A DNA stretch of 64,000 nt from positions 2,294,001 through 2,358,000 of the forward strand of contig NC_089399.1 in NCBI RefSeq assembly GCF_003171515.1, given 5' to 3'. Positions 54,834 to 64,000 of the stretch are shown piece after piece. Positions within the stretch are counted from its first letter, which is position 1, and the number at the start of each line of letters is the position of its first letter. Origin of the DNA: Pyrenophora tritici-repentis. Its lineage: Eukaryota; Ascomycota; Dothideomycetes; Pleosporales; Pleosporaceae. Below the pieces are notes generated by a model that ran no database searches, was not told the origin of the DNA, and saw only the letters and a program-made list of their open reading frames with translations. The translations under genes and the position numbers were made by a program.

Positions 54834-57664
54834 ATGTCCGCCTCGTCCTCGTCAACCCAAAATGTTGCCCACGGTTTTGCTCAAACACCTCCATCCGGCG
54901 GCGCCGAACAGAAGTCACATCCGCCGCAACCACGCGTTCGCCGCCGAAATCGTCTCATCACTTCTTGTCTTGAATGTCGACGGCGAAAGCTGAAATGTGA
55001 CAAAGCCAATCCGTGTACGCATTGTACAAAAACTAACCGAAAATGCGTCTTCATCGCCTCGGGCATGGACGCGGACGCACAAGCGAAACTTGCCGAAGTC
55101 AAAGAACGGATGGGCATGCTGGAGAAGAGCCTGGAAGAAGATGTCGTGCTCAAAAGAAAACCTAGTATCAGAACTACCTCTGAATGTTCGAGACTGAGTG
55201 TTCTGCCTGGCCAAGAGCAGCAGAGCGATCAAGAGGACGAAGAAGATACCCGAGACCTCCGTCCAACCAACCTTGTTACTGAAGATTCTGCCTACTGTGA
55301 GCCTGAAGAGGATTTCAATGATGACATGGTCGATCTGGGCTTTCGCATAGGAAAATTACGCATTACTGATCGAGTTGGAGGTCTTGTGCGTCCGAGATTC
55401 TCCGACGAGGTAAGTCTGCAACTCCTTACTCATATTTACCTCCTATAACAGCTCATGTGTAGCTTGCCCAATCTCTCAACGAACTTCCTCTGCAGGCATC
55501 TCCTAGCCGATCTTTCATCGATGAAGACCCCATAAACTGGTTAGCGCCGACTTCCGACTACATTGCCCCGTCTTCAAACTTCATCTTGGCGTCCGGCGTC
55601 GACAGAGCGTTGCTTGAATCTCATCTTCCGGCACGAGCCGTAGTTGATAGGTTGATTGCCAATTATTGGATACGCGTTCATCCCATCGCACGTACTGTGC
55701 ATCGCCCTTCGTTTGAGCGTCAGTATCAAAACTTCTGGATCAGGATGAACATGGGCATGAAGCCTCGCTCTTCATTCCAAGCCGTGCTCTTTGCTGCCTT
55801 GTTAAGCTCCGTGGTCTCCATGAGTGCGGATACAGTGCGTAATGAATATGGTGCCGAAAAGAGAACCTTGGTAGACAATTTCCGTGAGGGGGCTGAAGCA
55901 GCTCTTGTCAAGGCCAATTTCCTGCGAACCGCCAAACTGGAGACGCTGCAGGCTTTTGTCATGTACCTGGTAAGTTTGCTTATCGTGCTCGTTGAATCAT
56001 CTTTAATATGTCTTGCTATTCTACCAATGACTGCGGGAACTAATAGCTGATATTATTATTGCAGATTCCCTTGTGTCGTAATGAAGTATCTCGCGCTCAT
56101 TCTGCACTCGTTGGGTCGCTCATACGCCTGGCAGAGTGCATGGGACTACACCGCGACCCCACAGCATACAGCACCTCGTCCATTGAGACTCAAGTTAGAC
56201 GCGTTCTCTGGTTTCAGATCTGCTTCCTCGATATCCGCACCTGCGACGCTGTGGGACCTCGCCCGCACATCCGTCTGGACGACTACGATACGCGCTTTCC
56301 GCTAAACATCGATGACGTTGAACTCGACCGCGCTGAGCGTGGCGAAAGCGGCATAGATGTTAGCAGAGACAGGGACCATTTCACAGACATGACCATTAGC
56401 CGTATGCGATTCGAAAGCTATGAAATGCACCGCTTTGTATGGAGCGAACGTACCAAGTTAGATCGAAAGCGGCCTGATGGAAAGAGCGAGATCACAATCA
56501 CATCGCTCCTCTCACGTGTACAGTCTTTCCAGGCTGCCATGGAGAAGAAATACGTCCCGATGCTCGGAAAGTCTGAGCCGCTTCACGTTCTAGCATCAGA
56601 GCTGCATGGAATTTTTTCGAATCGCTTGTACATTTCCTTGCTGCAGAGATACATAACAGCTGCCCGCAATAGATTGCCGGAACGCTTACGACAACTCACA
56701 TTGAGTGCGGCAACCATGATCTTGGAACACGGCATGACCGTCGAACAAGACCCGGTTCTATCCGCCTGGTCATGGATCGTCGGTGCCCTCCATCAACACC
56801 ACTGTGCCCTTCTTCTCGTCAACGAAGTCTACATCGTCAACCCAGAACCAGCAATGGAACAACGTATCTGGCGCTGTCTAGACTACTCCTTCGACATACC
56901 GAGCGGTCTCTCCAACGTGCAAAAAATCCGACTCGTCCTAGAAGAATTAATCTGGAAATCGAAAAAATACGCCGAAATGACAGGCGTACGCGCTCCAAAC
57001 AATATGCCACAGCTATCATCATCATCATCATCAAAGCCGCCCAGCAGACAAAGAGAGGAAAACACGAACAGAATAGTCTCACACTCGGATCCAAACACCA
57101 GCAGTAAACCCGTCTTGCAGAATAATGGTCTAAACAACAAGCTGAATCCCCCACGCTTCGTCCCACCACACCAACTCAAACAGCAATTACTCAACGCGTC
57201 TGCACTAGCTCCCGGTATCAACGCTTTCCCAGGCTCCATGCCAACTGTAAGCTGGGGCAATTTCAACATGCCCGACACATTCCCCTCCTCGATGCTAATC
57301 TCTCAACAACTTTCCTTTGGCGACTTTGCTCCGATGACTAATCCAGCTAGCGGCGGCGGCGCAATGGCCAACGCAGTACGGCAGGCTGCTAGTGGTAATA
57401 GTAGTCCGAATTCGGCGTCTTATGCTGGTAACATGATGGCGGGGTCGGTGGGGAGTGATACCATGGATGCTATTAATGATATCGATTGGGTGAGTATACT
57501 TCTTTTGTTGGTTTGGCGGAGATGCTGATATATTGTAGAATGACGTAGAGCGCATGTTTGGAAGTGCAGAGTTGGGGGCGGGGAATATGCTTATTCCGCC
57601 GTTTACGTTTCCGCAGTTTTCGGCGGAGCATCTGAGGGCGCCGCTGGGGAGGGATGGTGTGTAG
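54834..57664 (+). CDS. Zn(II)2Cys6 transcription factor with fungal-specific TF domain
   Basis: Exons 54834-55409, 55463-55969, 56065-57489 and 57539-57664 (877 aa). Introns have GTAAGT, GTAAGT and GTGAGT donors. The zinc cluster is complete: Cys45, 48, 55, 61, 64 and 71 in SCLECRRRKLKCDKANPCTH then CTKTNRKC. A basic stretch (RVRRRNR) precedes it, and a heptad-like linker for dimerisation follows (LAEVKERMGMLEKSLEED). The middle-homology (fungal_trans) region at about residues 215-560 includes LVGSLIRLAECMGLHRDPTA, RRVLWFQICFLDIR and GPRPHIRLDDYDTRFPLNID. The C-terminus is Asn/Ser/Gly-rich and low-complexity. It is nuclear and binds CGG-type sites. The target pathway cannot be told, and no biosynthetic cluster surrounds it. 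Confidence 0.92.
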
Positions 57665-58118
57665 TGAGGGGGTCTTGGGTTGGTTTCTGTTTTTTGGTTT
57701 GTAAAGGGGGTGTTGTAGATGATATTGGAGGGGTTGTGGTGTATATTAAATGTATTTTAGAGTATGTATTATATTGTAGCGTTATATACGGCATGGTTTA
57801 CAACGTACATTCGCCGTTCTTCTCTAAACACCCTAAACTTAAACGAACTTCTACAAGCTACCTTAACTATTTACTTAACCCTACCACATCCTACGTTGCC
57901 TTATATACACAAGGCACACAGGCGGCTGAAGCGTCCGCCTTGTCATGATAACACAATACCCGCATAAACGCCGCGTATAAGTACATGTCGATACTAACAT
58001 AGGGGAAGAGTAGTAATACACAGCTCGTTTTATTTACTACCTAGGCACTAAAGAGGATTAGATATGTCCTTGATAGGGTCGGTTTATAGAAAGGGAGATA
58101 AAAATAAGAGATAGAGGG
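57665..58118. other. Region between Zn2Cys6 gene and Copia element
   Basis: 454 bp of 3' flank, AT-rich with TATATTAAATGTATTTTAGA-like stretches, ending at the GAGGG (58114-58118) that is the candidate 5-bp target duplication of the Copia insertion. Confidence 0.5.
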
Positions 58119-58500
58119 TGTTGGGAATCGAACCTGCGGTAGATAAGGCAGCTGGTTGCTGCATGCACGAGCTTGGATTACACGGCTGACTAAGCCGTGT
58201 GGTCCGAGCTCTAGCTGCTGCCTTACTGCCGACCTCCCTCCACCTCCATAGAACAACAAGAACAATCACAATCATTTCAACTCGTTGCAACGAAGGTGAT
58301 TCCGATACCTTAGCCGTATCAACACTGATCAGTGGTTGCTACACCACAGATCGGCTAGATATCTGACAAGGAGACCCATCAGCTCTTTTGCTGTGTAGTC
58401 TTGGCCAAGAAGCGACTCCTCCTACCTCACAGTAGCAAGGAGTGCGAAGTACAGCACCGCCCGCAGAGACTACCTATCAAGGTAGCGCTTTCGCCGACAG
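58119..58500 (+). repeat. 5' LTR (minimum extent)
   Basis: Direct repeat of 63619-64000 with no differences. It starts TGTTGGGAATCGAACC; the true end is beyond 58500 by an unknown amount (at most about 100 bp). It contains a strong stem-loop at 58147-58222. Confidence 0.9.
58147..58222 (+). other. LTR stem-loop
   Basis: Nested complementary arms: GGCAGC/GCTGCC (58147/58217), GAGCTTGGA/TCCGAGCTC (58169/58203, one mismatch) and a perfect 8-bp stem ACACGGCT/AGCCGTGT (58180/58193) with loop GACTA. The same structure is at 63647-63722 in the other LTR. Its role is unknown. Confidence 0.7.
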
Positions 58501-58601
58501 TTCTGAAGGAGATCTTGAACGAAAAGATCTGCGTCAACCACGCACAAAAACAACTGACAACGCCTGCAACTAACAGCAAACAATCGACTGACTTCAGCAC
58601 C

Positions 58602-61600
58602 ATGGCACCATACAAGAGCGTCAAGTACCGATCGTGGTACTCCGAGATGCACAAGAGTGAGTATGTCAACGCGGAACTCGACCCGACCGACACAGTCATA
58701 AACACCGACAAACTGAACACTGTCGTCCTCGATTGGGTCGTCCAAGTTGAAGACGATGGACAGTTCGACCTCTTCATCCTCCAGGAGTTCCAAAAGTCCT
58801 TCGAGGATTGGACTCAAGATATCATAAGTGCGGTCGACGTGCGGCTCCGGAAAGCAGTCAAGGAATTGCTCCGACACCGAGGGATTTACATCCAGATCAA
58901 CAGTCGTGACACAGTAATAACGCAACTGTACAACCTCCTCCATCTCTCGTCGTGCCCGATATGGCCTGACGACGAGCTTGAGCTTATGCGACTCGTCGAC
59001 GGTTTCAAGTGTCGACAGCTCACAAACAGCAACTACAGTTACCCTAACCCTCCGCAGCCACCAACAGGATACCCACAAGCACAGTACTCACCGTCGCCAG
59101 CTCAACTCAACGTGACAGCACTCACAAACCTCGCGAAGCTGTACAATAACAACGATAAGTTCAGTGGTGACAAGTATGACGTGCTCAGTCACAAACTGGT
59201 CATCTTTCGAGAGCTTTGCGCCAAAGTCGGCATTCAACCTGGCCAAACTGACCGCTACAAGCTAGCCATCTCCACTATGCTTACTGGCAAAGCGTCAACT
59301 TACTACTACCAATCTATCGCTCCACTTGACCTTGGATACGAAGACATCATCGCGAAACTGGGCGCCTACTTCCACACTACCGAGAACTACCAGTTGTTCT
59401 TGAACGAATGGCGCACCATTATGCTAAAGGACGTCATCGCAAGTAATCCTGACAAGACAATTGCGCAATGCCTTGACTTGCTCATCGACAAGCTCCACAA
59501 GCTGTACCAAGCGATGGCTCAGCAGAATGGACTCAGCGAGTCAAGCCTCACCGGACAACTTGTGTCAGCATGCCAGGGTGTCGAAGCCTGCAGCGCAGTC
59601 CTGATCCGACCTGCGTCGACCTTTGAAGCAGTCGCTTCAGAGCTCCGCAACGCCGTCGGTAACTGGCAACGCTGTCACCCGCATGCTCGAACGCAGTTCA
59701 ACTATGACAATGAACAGACAGACGATGACATCTTCTACACAAACCGACGATACAACCGAAACGACGAACCTCGCGACAGACCCCGAGGCTATGGCACCGG
59801 TCGCTTCAACCGCGGACCGACGCTGTCACGACCGCGATACCCTCCCCGCCGCTCGCACGATAAAAAGTGCTATGTGTGCGGCAAACAAGGATGCTGGTCA
59901 ACGCGACATTCACACGAGGAGCGCAATGAGTCGCACCAACGCTTCAAGACTTATGTCCAAAACCACGATCTCGATGACGACTACGACGTGTTCCTCGCCG
60001 GATTCGAAGGCATCGAGCTTCATGACGAGGCAGAGGACGACGACGGCAACCGCGTTGATGACCTCGATGCGTACTTCCAACATGAACAATTCAACACCGC
60101 TGCTTGCGGAACCATCAACGGGCAAGCGCTCACCATCAACCTCAACGACGCCGCGGCGACCCACGCGATCACTGGAATCGACCCATACGCGTCGGAGACT
60201 GCAAAGGAGGCACCCCACATGTTCACCTTCGATCACCGATATGGTGCTCACTGTTTCCAAGGCATCATGCCCGACACCGGCGCGGCCGGAGTCTCCACTG
60301 CAGGAAAGACCCAGGTCATGGCACTGCAACGCCTCCAGCCATCGGCCACGATCAATGAGTCCACGGCAGGTCGCCACCGAATTCGATTTGGAGATAACCC
60401 AGAGTGTCTCTCACTTGGCGAGGTGAAGGTCAAAACCCCGCTCGGCGTTATACTTTTTGCGGTGATGCCGACCAACACGCCTTTCTTGCTGTGCCTTGCA
60501 GACATGGACCGCCACGGGATCTACCTCAACAATGTTGACAACGTGCTTGTACACGAGTCACGGGAGTACCCCATTGTGCGCAAATGGGGACACCCATGGC
60601 TCCTGCTCGACGACCAAGAGACCGCGACGCACTACCTCACCGAGGTAGAGCTTGCGCAACTCCATCGGCGCTTTGGTCATCCAGCTGCGGGACGACTCTA
60701 CAAGGTCCTCGCGAGAGCAGGTTATGACGAAGTCGATGCGGCGACCATCGAAAAGATCAACAAGTTCTGTCACCAATGTCAGATTACTGGCAAGGCGCCA
60801 GGACGATTTCGGTTTACCCTCCGCGACGATATCAACTTCAACTATCGACTTATCGTCGACGTGATGTACATTAATCAGAGGCCAGTACTTCATGCTATTG
60901 ACGAAGCAACTGCCTTCCAAGCAGCGCGCTTTCTCACCGACATGAAAGCAAGCACAACATGGGACACACTCCGCGCCATGTGGATCGATATGTACGTTGG
61001 TCCGCCTGATGTCATAGCCACCGACGCTGGCAAGAACTTTGCGAGCGAGGAGTTTGTCAACAATGCAAAGACAATGGCCATCGAGGTTGACGAGGTGCCT
61101 GTCGAGGCGCATAACTCCATCGGCAAGGTGGAGCGGTACCATGCGGCCATCCGCCGTGCCTTCGAAGTCATCTCCGCCGACATAGACAGCGACACGTCAT
61201 CTGAACACCTCCTCCAGATGGCTGTGAAAGCCGTCAACGACACTGCTGGTCCAGATGGCCTTGTGCCTACTCTCCTCGTCTTTGGCACCTACCCCCGCCT
61301 ATCCAAGACATCGCCGCCATCACCATCCATCAGCGCGCGCGCGAAAGCGATAAAGAACGCGATGGCGGAGGTCCGCAAGATCAAAGCAAAACGCCAGGTG
61401 AACGACGCACTTGCGACACGCAACGGACCGAACGTCATTGAAACGCTTCAGCTCCCGATCCAGAGCAGCGTAAAGGTTTGGCGCGAGAACCGCGGTTGGA
61501 CTGGTCCCCATACCCTCATCGCCATGAACGACGACCTAACCGCCGCGATTGTCGACGTCGACGGCAGGCAGGCGACATTTCGAGTCACATCGGTGCAGCC

Positions 61601-63437
61601 ATACCACCGCAACAACTCCACCGTTATCCCGCGCGACGACGACGACAACGACAATTGCGGGGATGCGGACGATGACGAGTTTATCCCAGAGACAGAAGTT
61701 CCACCTCCACGAAAGCGCGGTCGCCCCAAAGGCTCCAAAAACAAGCCAAAACCAGCTCCCATCGAGACCAACGACGTCAACCTCACGCAACGCGAGGAGG
61801 ACGACTTAGTGCTGTCCAAGAAGCTGCGTGCCACTGGCAAGATCACAACCCTAGGCGAACCATTCGAACTATCCACCAAGGCAGAGATTGACGCGCTGAT
61901 CACTCGCGGAGTGTTCCGCTTCGAGGAGTATGACCCTCAGCGCCATGGTGGCATCCGCGTCTTTAAGTCACGGATTGTCAACGAGGTCAAAGGCAAAACT
62001 ACCACTAAGCCGTACGAGAAATCGCGCCTCGTTGTTCAGGGTTATGCCGATGATGGAAAACGGATTGTGCTCACACAAAGCCCGACGATCCAGCGCGCCA
62101 GTCAGCGCATTATTATCGCGCTTGCACCCTCACTGCTTCAAATGGGCATGACGCTATGGCTTCGAGATATCACGCAGGCGTACACGCAAGCCGATGACCA
62201 TCTCCAGCGCACGATCATCGCGGATCTTCCCACGCAACTCCGCAATGTCTACCCCAAAGGCACCATCATGGTGGTCGTGAAGCCGCTGTACGGCATCGCC
62301 GAGGCAGGAGCGTACTGGTGGTCAACCTACTTCAAACACCATACCACGACACTCGGGATGGAAACATCAACCTATGACCCGTGCCTCTTAATCACCAAGC
62401 CAACGGCGTTAGGCTTTGGTATTGTCGGCATGCAAACTGATGACACGCTCGGTCTGTCCGATGACGTGTTTGCCAATAAGGAGAGCAAGGAGCTGCGCTT
62501 CAGCGCCAAAGAGAAGCAGTTTCTTACTACTAACAACCCTATCGACTTTAACGGGTGCGTCGTTAGTCTCACAACAGACGGCGTGATCACACTACGCCAA
62601 AAGAAACAAGGTGAGAAACTGGAGATCGCAACTGACAAGAAGACGTACATTCAACAACGCGCACGTGGCGCTTACATCGCGACAATCTGTCAACCCGAAG
62701 CAAGCTTCGACCTCGCCGCTGCTGCGCAAGCGAGTGAGCCTACAAAAGAAGAAATATCCAAGTTAAACAAACGCATCGAATGGCAAAAGAAGAACCTCTG
62801 CCATGGGTTGACCTACGTACCTCTGGACATACGCAACCTCAAGCTGTTTACCCTAGTCGACGCGTCCTTTGCCAACAACAAGGATATGAGCTCCCAGATG
62901 GGATTCGTCATCGTACTCGGCAATGAAGTTACCTCAAGCGACACAAACTTCGGGATACGTGGCAACATCGTCCACTGGTCCTCAGTCAAATGCAAGCGGA
63001 TCACCAGGAGCGTCCTCGCCTCCGAGATCTACGCGATGGCGCACGGCGTAGATATCGCAGTCGCGATCGGCGGCACCATTGATATGGTCATGGAACGACT
63101 CAACTTACCTAAGGTCCCCATCGTGGTATGCACCGACTCGCGATCGCTATACGATTGCCTTGTCAAGCTCGGCACCACCAAGGAGAAACGCCTTATGATT
63201 GACATCATGGCAATGCGCGAAGCCTACGAGCGCAGCGAACTCATGGATATCAGATGGATCGACGGTCGCGACAACCCAGCAGACTCTATGACAAAGGCAG
63301 GTTGCAACGCCGCGATAGAGAACCTCATCAACTCTAACGAGCTCAACCTCCGAGTGCAAGGGTGGGTCAACCGTGATCGCAACACCAAGCCCACGACCGA
63401 GAGCACCGAGCTCAGCAACCTTGAAGGCACCAAGTAG
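58602..63437 (+). CDS. Copia polyprotein (Gag-Pol)
   Basis: Uninterrupted frame of 1611 aa from the first credible ATG (MAPYKSVKYRSWYSEMHKSE). The frame is open upstream into the LTR but has no ATG there. Order: Gag-like region to about residue 420; zinc knuckle CYVCGKQGCWSTRH (about 423-436, a CX2CX4CX4H variant); aspartic protease with the DTG triad at about residue 558 (IMPDTGAAGVS); integrase HHCC zinc domain (about 688-735, HRRFGH ... CHQC) and D-D-35-E core (Asp753 in LIVDVMYIN, Asp808 in IATDAGKNF, Glu844 in SIGKVERYH); reverse transcriptase (WLRDITQAYTQADDHLQRTI; active-site MQTDDTLG near 1280); RNase H (LVDASFANNKDMSSQMGF, Glu in ASEIYAM, VVCTDSRSLYD, WIDGRDNPADSMTK). All catalytic residues are present, so the element looks competent for retrotransposition. 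Confidence 0.95.
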   Translation: MAPYKSVKYRSWYSEMHKSEYVNAELDPTDTVINTDKLNTVVLDWVVQVEDDGQFDLFILQEFQKSFEDWTQDIISAVDVRLRKAVKELLRHRGIYIQINSRDTVITQLYNLLHLSSCPIWPDDELELMRLVDGFKCRQLTNSNYSYPNPPQPPTGYPQAQYSPSPAQLNVTALTNLAKLYNNNDKFSGDKYDVLSHKLVIFRELCAKVGIQPGQTDRYKLAISTMLTGKASTYYYQSIAPLDLGYEDIIAKLGAYFHTTENYQLFLNEWRTIMLKDVIASNPDKTIAQCLDLLIDKLHKLYQAMAQQNGLSESSLTGQLVSACQGVEACSAVLIRPASTFEAVASELRNAVGNWQRCHPHARTQFNYDNEQTDDDIFYTNRRYNRNDEPRDRPRGYGTGRFNRGPTLSRPRYPPRRSHDKKCYVCGKQGCWSTRHSHEERNESHQRFKTYVQNHDLDDDYDVFLAGFEGIELHDEAEDDDGNRVDDLDAYFQHEQFNTAACGTINGQALTINLNDAAATHAITGIDPYASETAKEAPHMFTFDHRYGAHCFQGIMPDTGAAGVSTAGKTQVMALQRLQPSATINESTAGRHRIRFGDNPECLSLGEVKVKTPLGVILFAVMPTNTPFLLCLADMDRHGIYLNNVDNVLVHESREYPIVRKWGHPWLLLDDQETATHYLTEVELAQLHRRFGHPAAGRLYKVLARAGYDEVDAATIEKINKFCHQCQITGKAPGRFRFTLRDDINFNYRLIVDVMYINQRPVLHAIDEATAFQAARFLTDMKASTTWDTLRAMWIDMYVGPPDVIATDAGKNFASEEFVNNAKTMAIEVDEVPVEAHNSIGKVERYHAAIRRAFEVISADIDSDTSSEHLLQMAVKAVNDTAGPDGLVPTLLVFGTYPRLSKTSPPSPSISARAKAIKNAMAEVRKIKAKRQVNDALATRNGPNVIETLQLPIQSSVKVWRENRGWTGPHTLIAMNDDLTAAIVDVDGRQATFRVTSVQPYHRNNSTVIPRDDDDNDNCGDADDDEFIPETEVPPPRKRGRPKGSKNKPKPAPIETNDVNLTQREEDDLVLSKKLRATGKITTLGEPFELSTKAEIDALITRGVFRFEEYDPQRHGGIRVFKSRIVNEVKGKTTTKPYEKSRLVVQGYADDGKRIVLTQSPTIQRASQRIIIALAPSLLQMGMTLWLRDITQAYTQADDHLQRTIIADLPTQLRNVYPKGTIMVVVKPLYGIAEAGAYWWSTYFKHHTTTLGMETSTYDPCLLITKPTALGFGIVGMQTDDTLGLSDDVFANKESKELRFSAKEKQFLTTNNPIDFNGCVVSLTTDGVITLRQKKQGEKLEIATDKKTYIQQRARGAYIATICQPEASFDLAAAAQASEPTKEEISKLNKRIEWQKKNLCHGLTYVPLDIRNLKLFTLVDASFANNKDMSSQMGFVIVLGNEVTSSDTNFGIRGNIVHWSSVKCKRITRSVLASEIYAMAHGVDIAVAIGGTIDMVMERLNLPKVPIVVCTDSRSLYDCLVKLGTTKEKRLMIDIMAMREAYERSELMDIRWIDGRDNPADSMTKAGCNAAIENLINSNELNLRVQGWVNRDRNTKPTTESTELSNLEGTK

Positions 63438-63618
63438 TCAACGGGCACGTGTGCGCGATAACGAAGGACACAAGAGGAGGACATAAGGGCATACAGGAAG
63501 GCGTATAGCGCTAGCCGAGATAGGCAACTAGCTACATTTCGGCAGCAGGATATTATTACAGATTTGGAGGATTTGGGGACGGATCTGATCTCCCGGCACA
63601 AAAAGAAAAGATAGTCAG
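63438..63618 (+). other. Copia 3' untranslated region with polypurine tract
   Basis: 181 bp between the polyprotein stop and the 3' LTR. The A/G run at about 63600-63610 is placed as expected for the plus-strand primer; a second purine-rich run lies at 63563-63581. Confidence 0.75.
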
Positions 63619-64000
63619 TGTTGGGAATCGAACCTGCGGTAGATAAGGCAGCTGGTTGCTGCATGCACGAGCTTGGATTACACGGCTGACTAAGCCGTGT
63701 GGTCCGAGCTCTAGCTGCTGCCTTACTGCCGACCTCCCTCCACCTCCATAGAACAACAAGAACAATCACAATCATTTCAACTCGTTGCAACGAAGGTGAT
63801 TCCGATACCTTAGCCGTATCAACACTGATCAGTGGTTGCTACACCACAGATCGGCTAGATATCTGACAAGGAGACCCATCAGCTCTTTTGCTGTGTAGTC
63901 TTGGCCAAGAAGCGACTCCTCCTACCTCACAGTAGCAAGGAGTGCGAAGTACAGCACCGCCCGCAGAGACTACCTATCAAGGTAGCGCTTTCGCCGACAG
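63619..64000 (+). repeat. 3' LTR, truncated by window end
   Basis: First 382 bp of the 3' LTR, identical to 58119-58500. The target duplication on this side is outside the window. Confidence 0.92.

Larger units (their letters stand above)
58119..64000 (+). mobile_element. Ty1/Copia LTR retrotransposon (3' LTR cut by window end)
   Basis: 5' LTR begins TGTTGGG at 58119; the identical sequence restarts at 63619, exactly 5500 bp later, and runs to the window end. The two copies agree at all 382 positions visible. A polypurine tract (about 63600-63610, AAAAAGAAAAG) lies just before the 3' LTR. A single intact polyprotein frame occupies the interior in Copia order (integrase before reverse transcriptase). 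The 5' LTR's 3' end and primer-binding site must lie between 58,500 and 58,602 but could not be fixed. The identical LTRs and open frame indicate a recent insertion without RIP damage. Confidence 0.95.

Noticed and set aside
31470..57664. Possible functional cluster of genome-maintenance genes (HOP2, APC2, SMC6, ASF1)
   Set aside because: The genes are interleaved with unrelated genes and on mixed strands; these are single-copy housekeeping genes and I see no shared regulatory motif.
58119..58225. tRNA-like sequence in the Copia LTR (GGGAATCGAACC and stem-loops)
   Set aside because: The B-box match is present, but the T-stem and acceptor arms do not pair; it is part of both LTRs and is better explained as LTR structure.

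Overview
The window is nuclear DNA of a filamentous ascomycete (Pezizomycotina). Nearly every conserved gene carries short spliceosomal introns (about 45-150 bp) with GTRNGT donors, CTRAC-type branch points and YAG acceptors. The protein set is fungal, including a Zn2Cys6 regulator, SKT5/CHS4, ATG22 and fungal pogo, hAT and Copia transposons. A Dothideomycete, probably Pleosporales, is my best guess; that is an impression, not a demonstrated placement. No rRNA, tRNA or CRISPR was found.

Layout. 1-6.5 kb: MED14 (-, runs off the left edge) and ATG22 (+), transcribed divergently. 6.5-16.7 kb: a repeat-rich island. It holds an AC microsatellite, four copies of a ~77-bp hairpin repeat, a divergent pair of decayed genes (coiled-coil protein and CCCH zinc-finger protein), and a complete hAT transposon with a perfect 8-bp target duplication. 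The hAT sits inside one arm of a long inverted repeat that encloses about 1.9 kb of non-coding DNA. 16.7-28.2 kb: TFC4 (-), SYS1 (-), COA6 (+), a microbial-type PARG-like protein (-) and mitochondrial asparaginyl-tRNA synthetase (+). 28.4-30.6 kb: a pogo/Fot1 element killed by an in-frame stop and by insertion of a 158-bp palindromic hAT-type MITE. 31.4-57.7 kb: a dense block of conserved genes: mitoferrin (+), a MIT-AAA ATPase (+), HOP2 (+), APC2 (-), an F-box-like protein (-), SMC6 (-), SKT5/CHS4 (-), ASF1 (-) and a Zn2Cys6 transcription factor (+). 58.1-64.0 kb: a Ty1/Copia retrotransposon with an intact polyprotein and LTRs identical over the 382 bp visible; its 3' LTR is cut by the window end.

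How it fits together. The conserved genes are housekeeping genes for transcription (MED14, TFC4), chromatin and chromosome maintenance (ASF1, SMC6, HOP2, APC2), mitochondria (COA6, AsnRS, mitoferrin), trafficking and autophagy (SYS1, ATG22) and the cell wall (SKT5). They do not form a pathway cluster. The unusual biology is in the 6.5-16.7 kb island and the pogo element. There, the normally rare tetranucleotide CTAG is strongly over-represented, and premature stops look like C-to-T changes, several in the context CCAG to CTAG. This resembles a RIP-type mutator with a narrow sequence context. The hAT and Copia elements look untouched and young.
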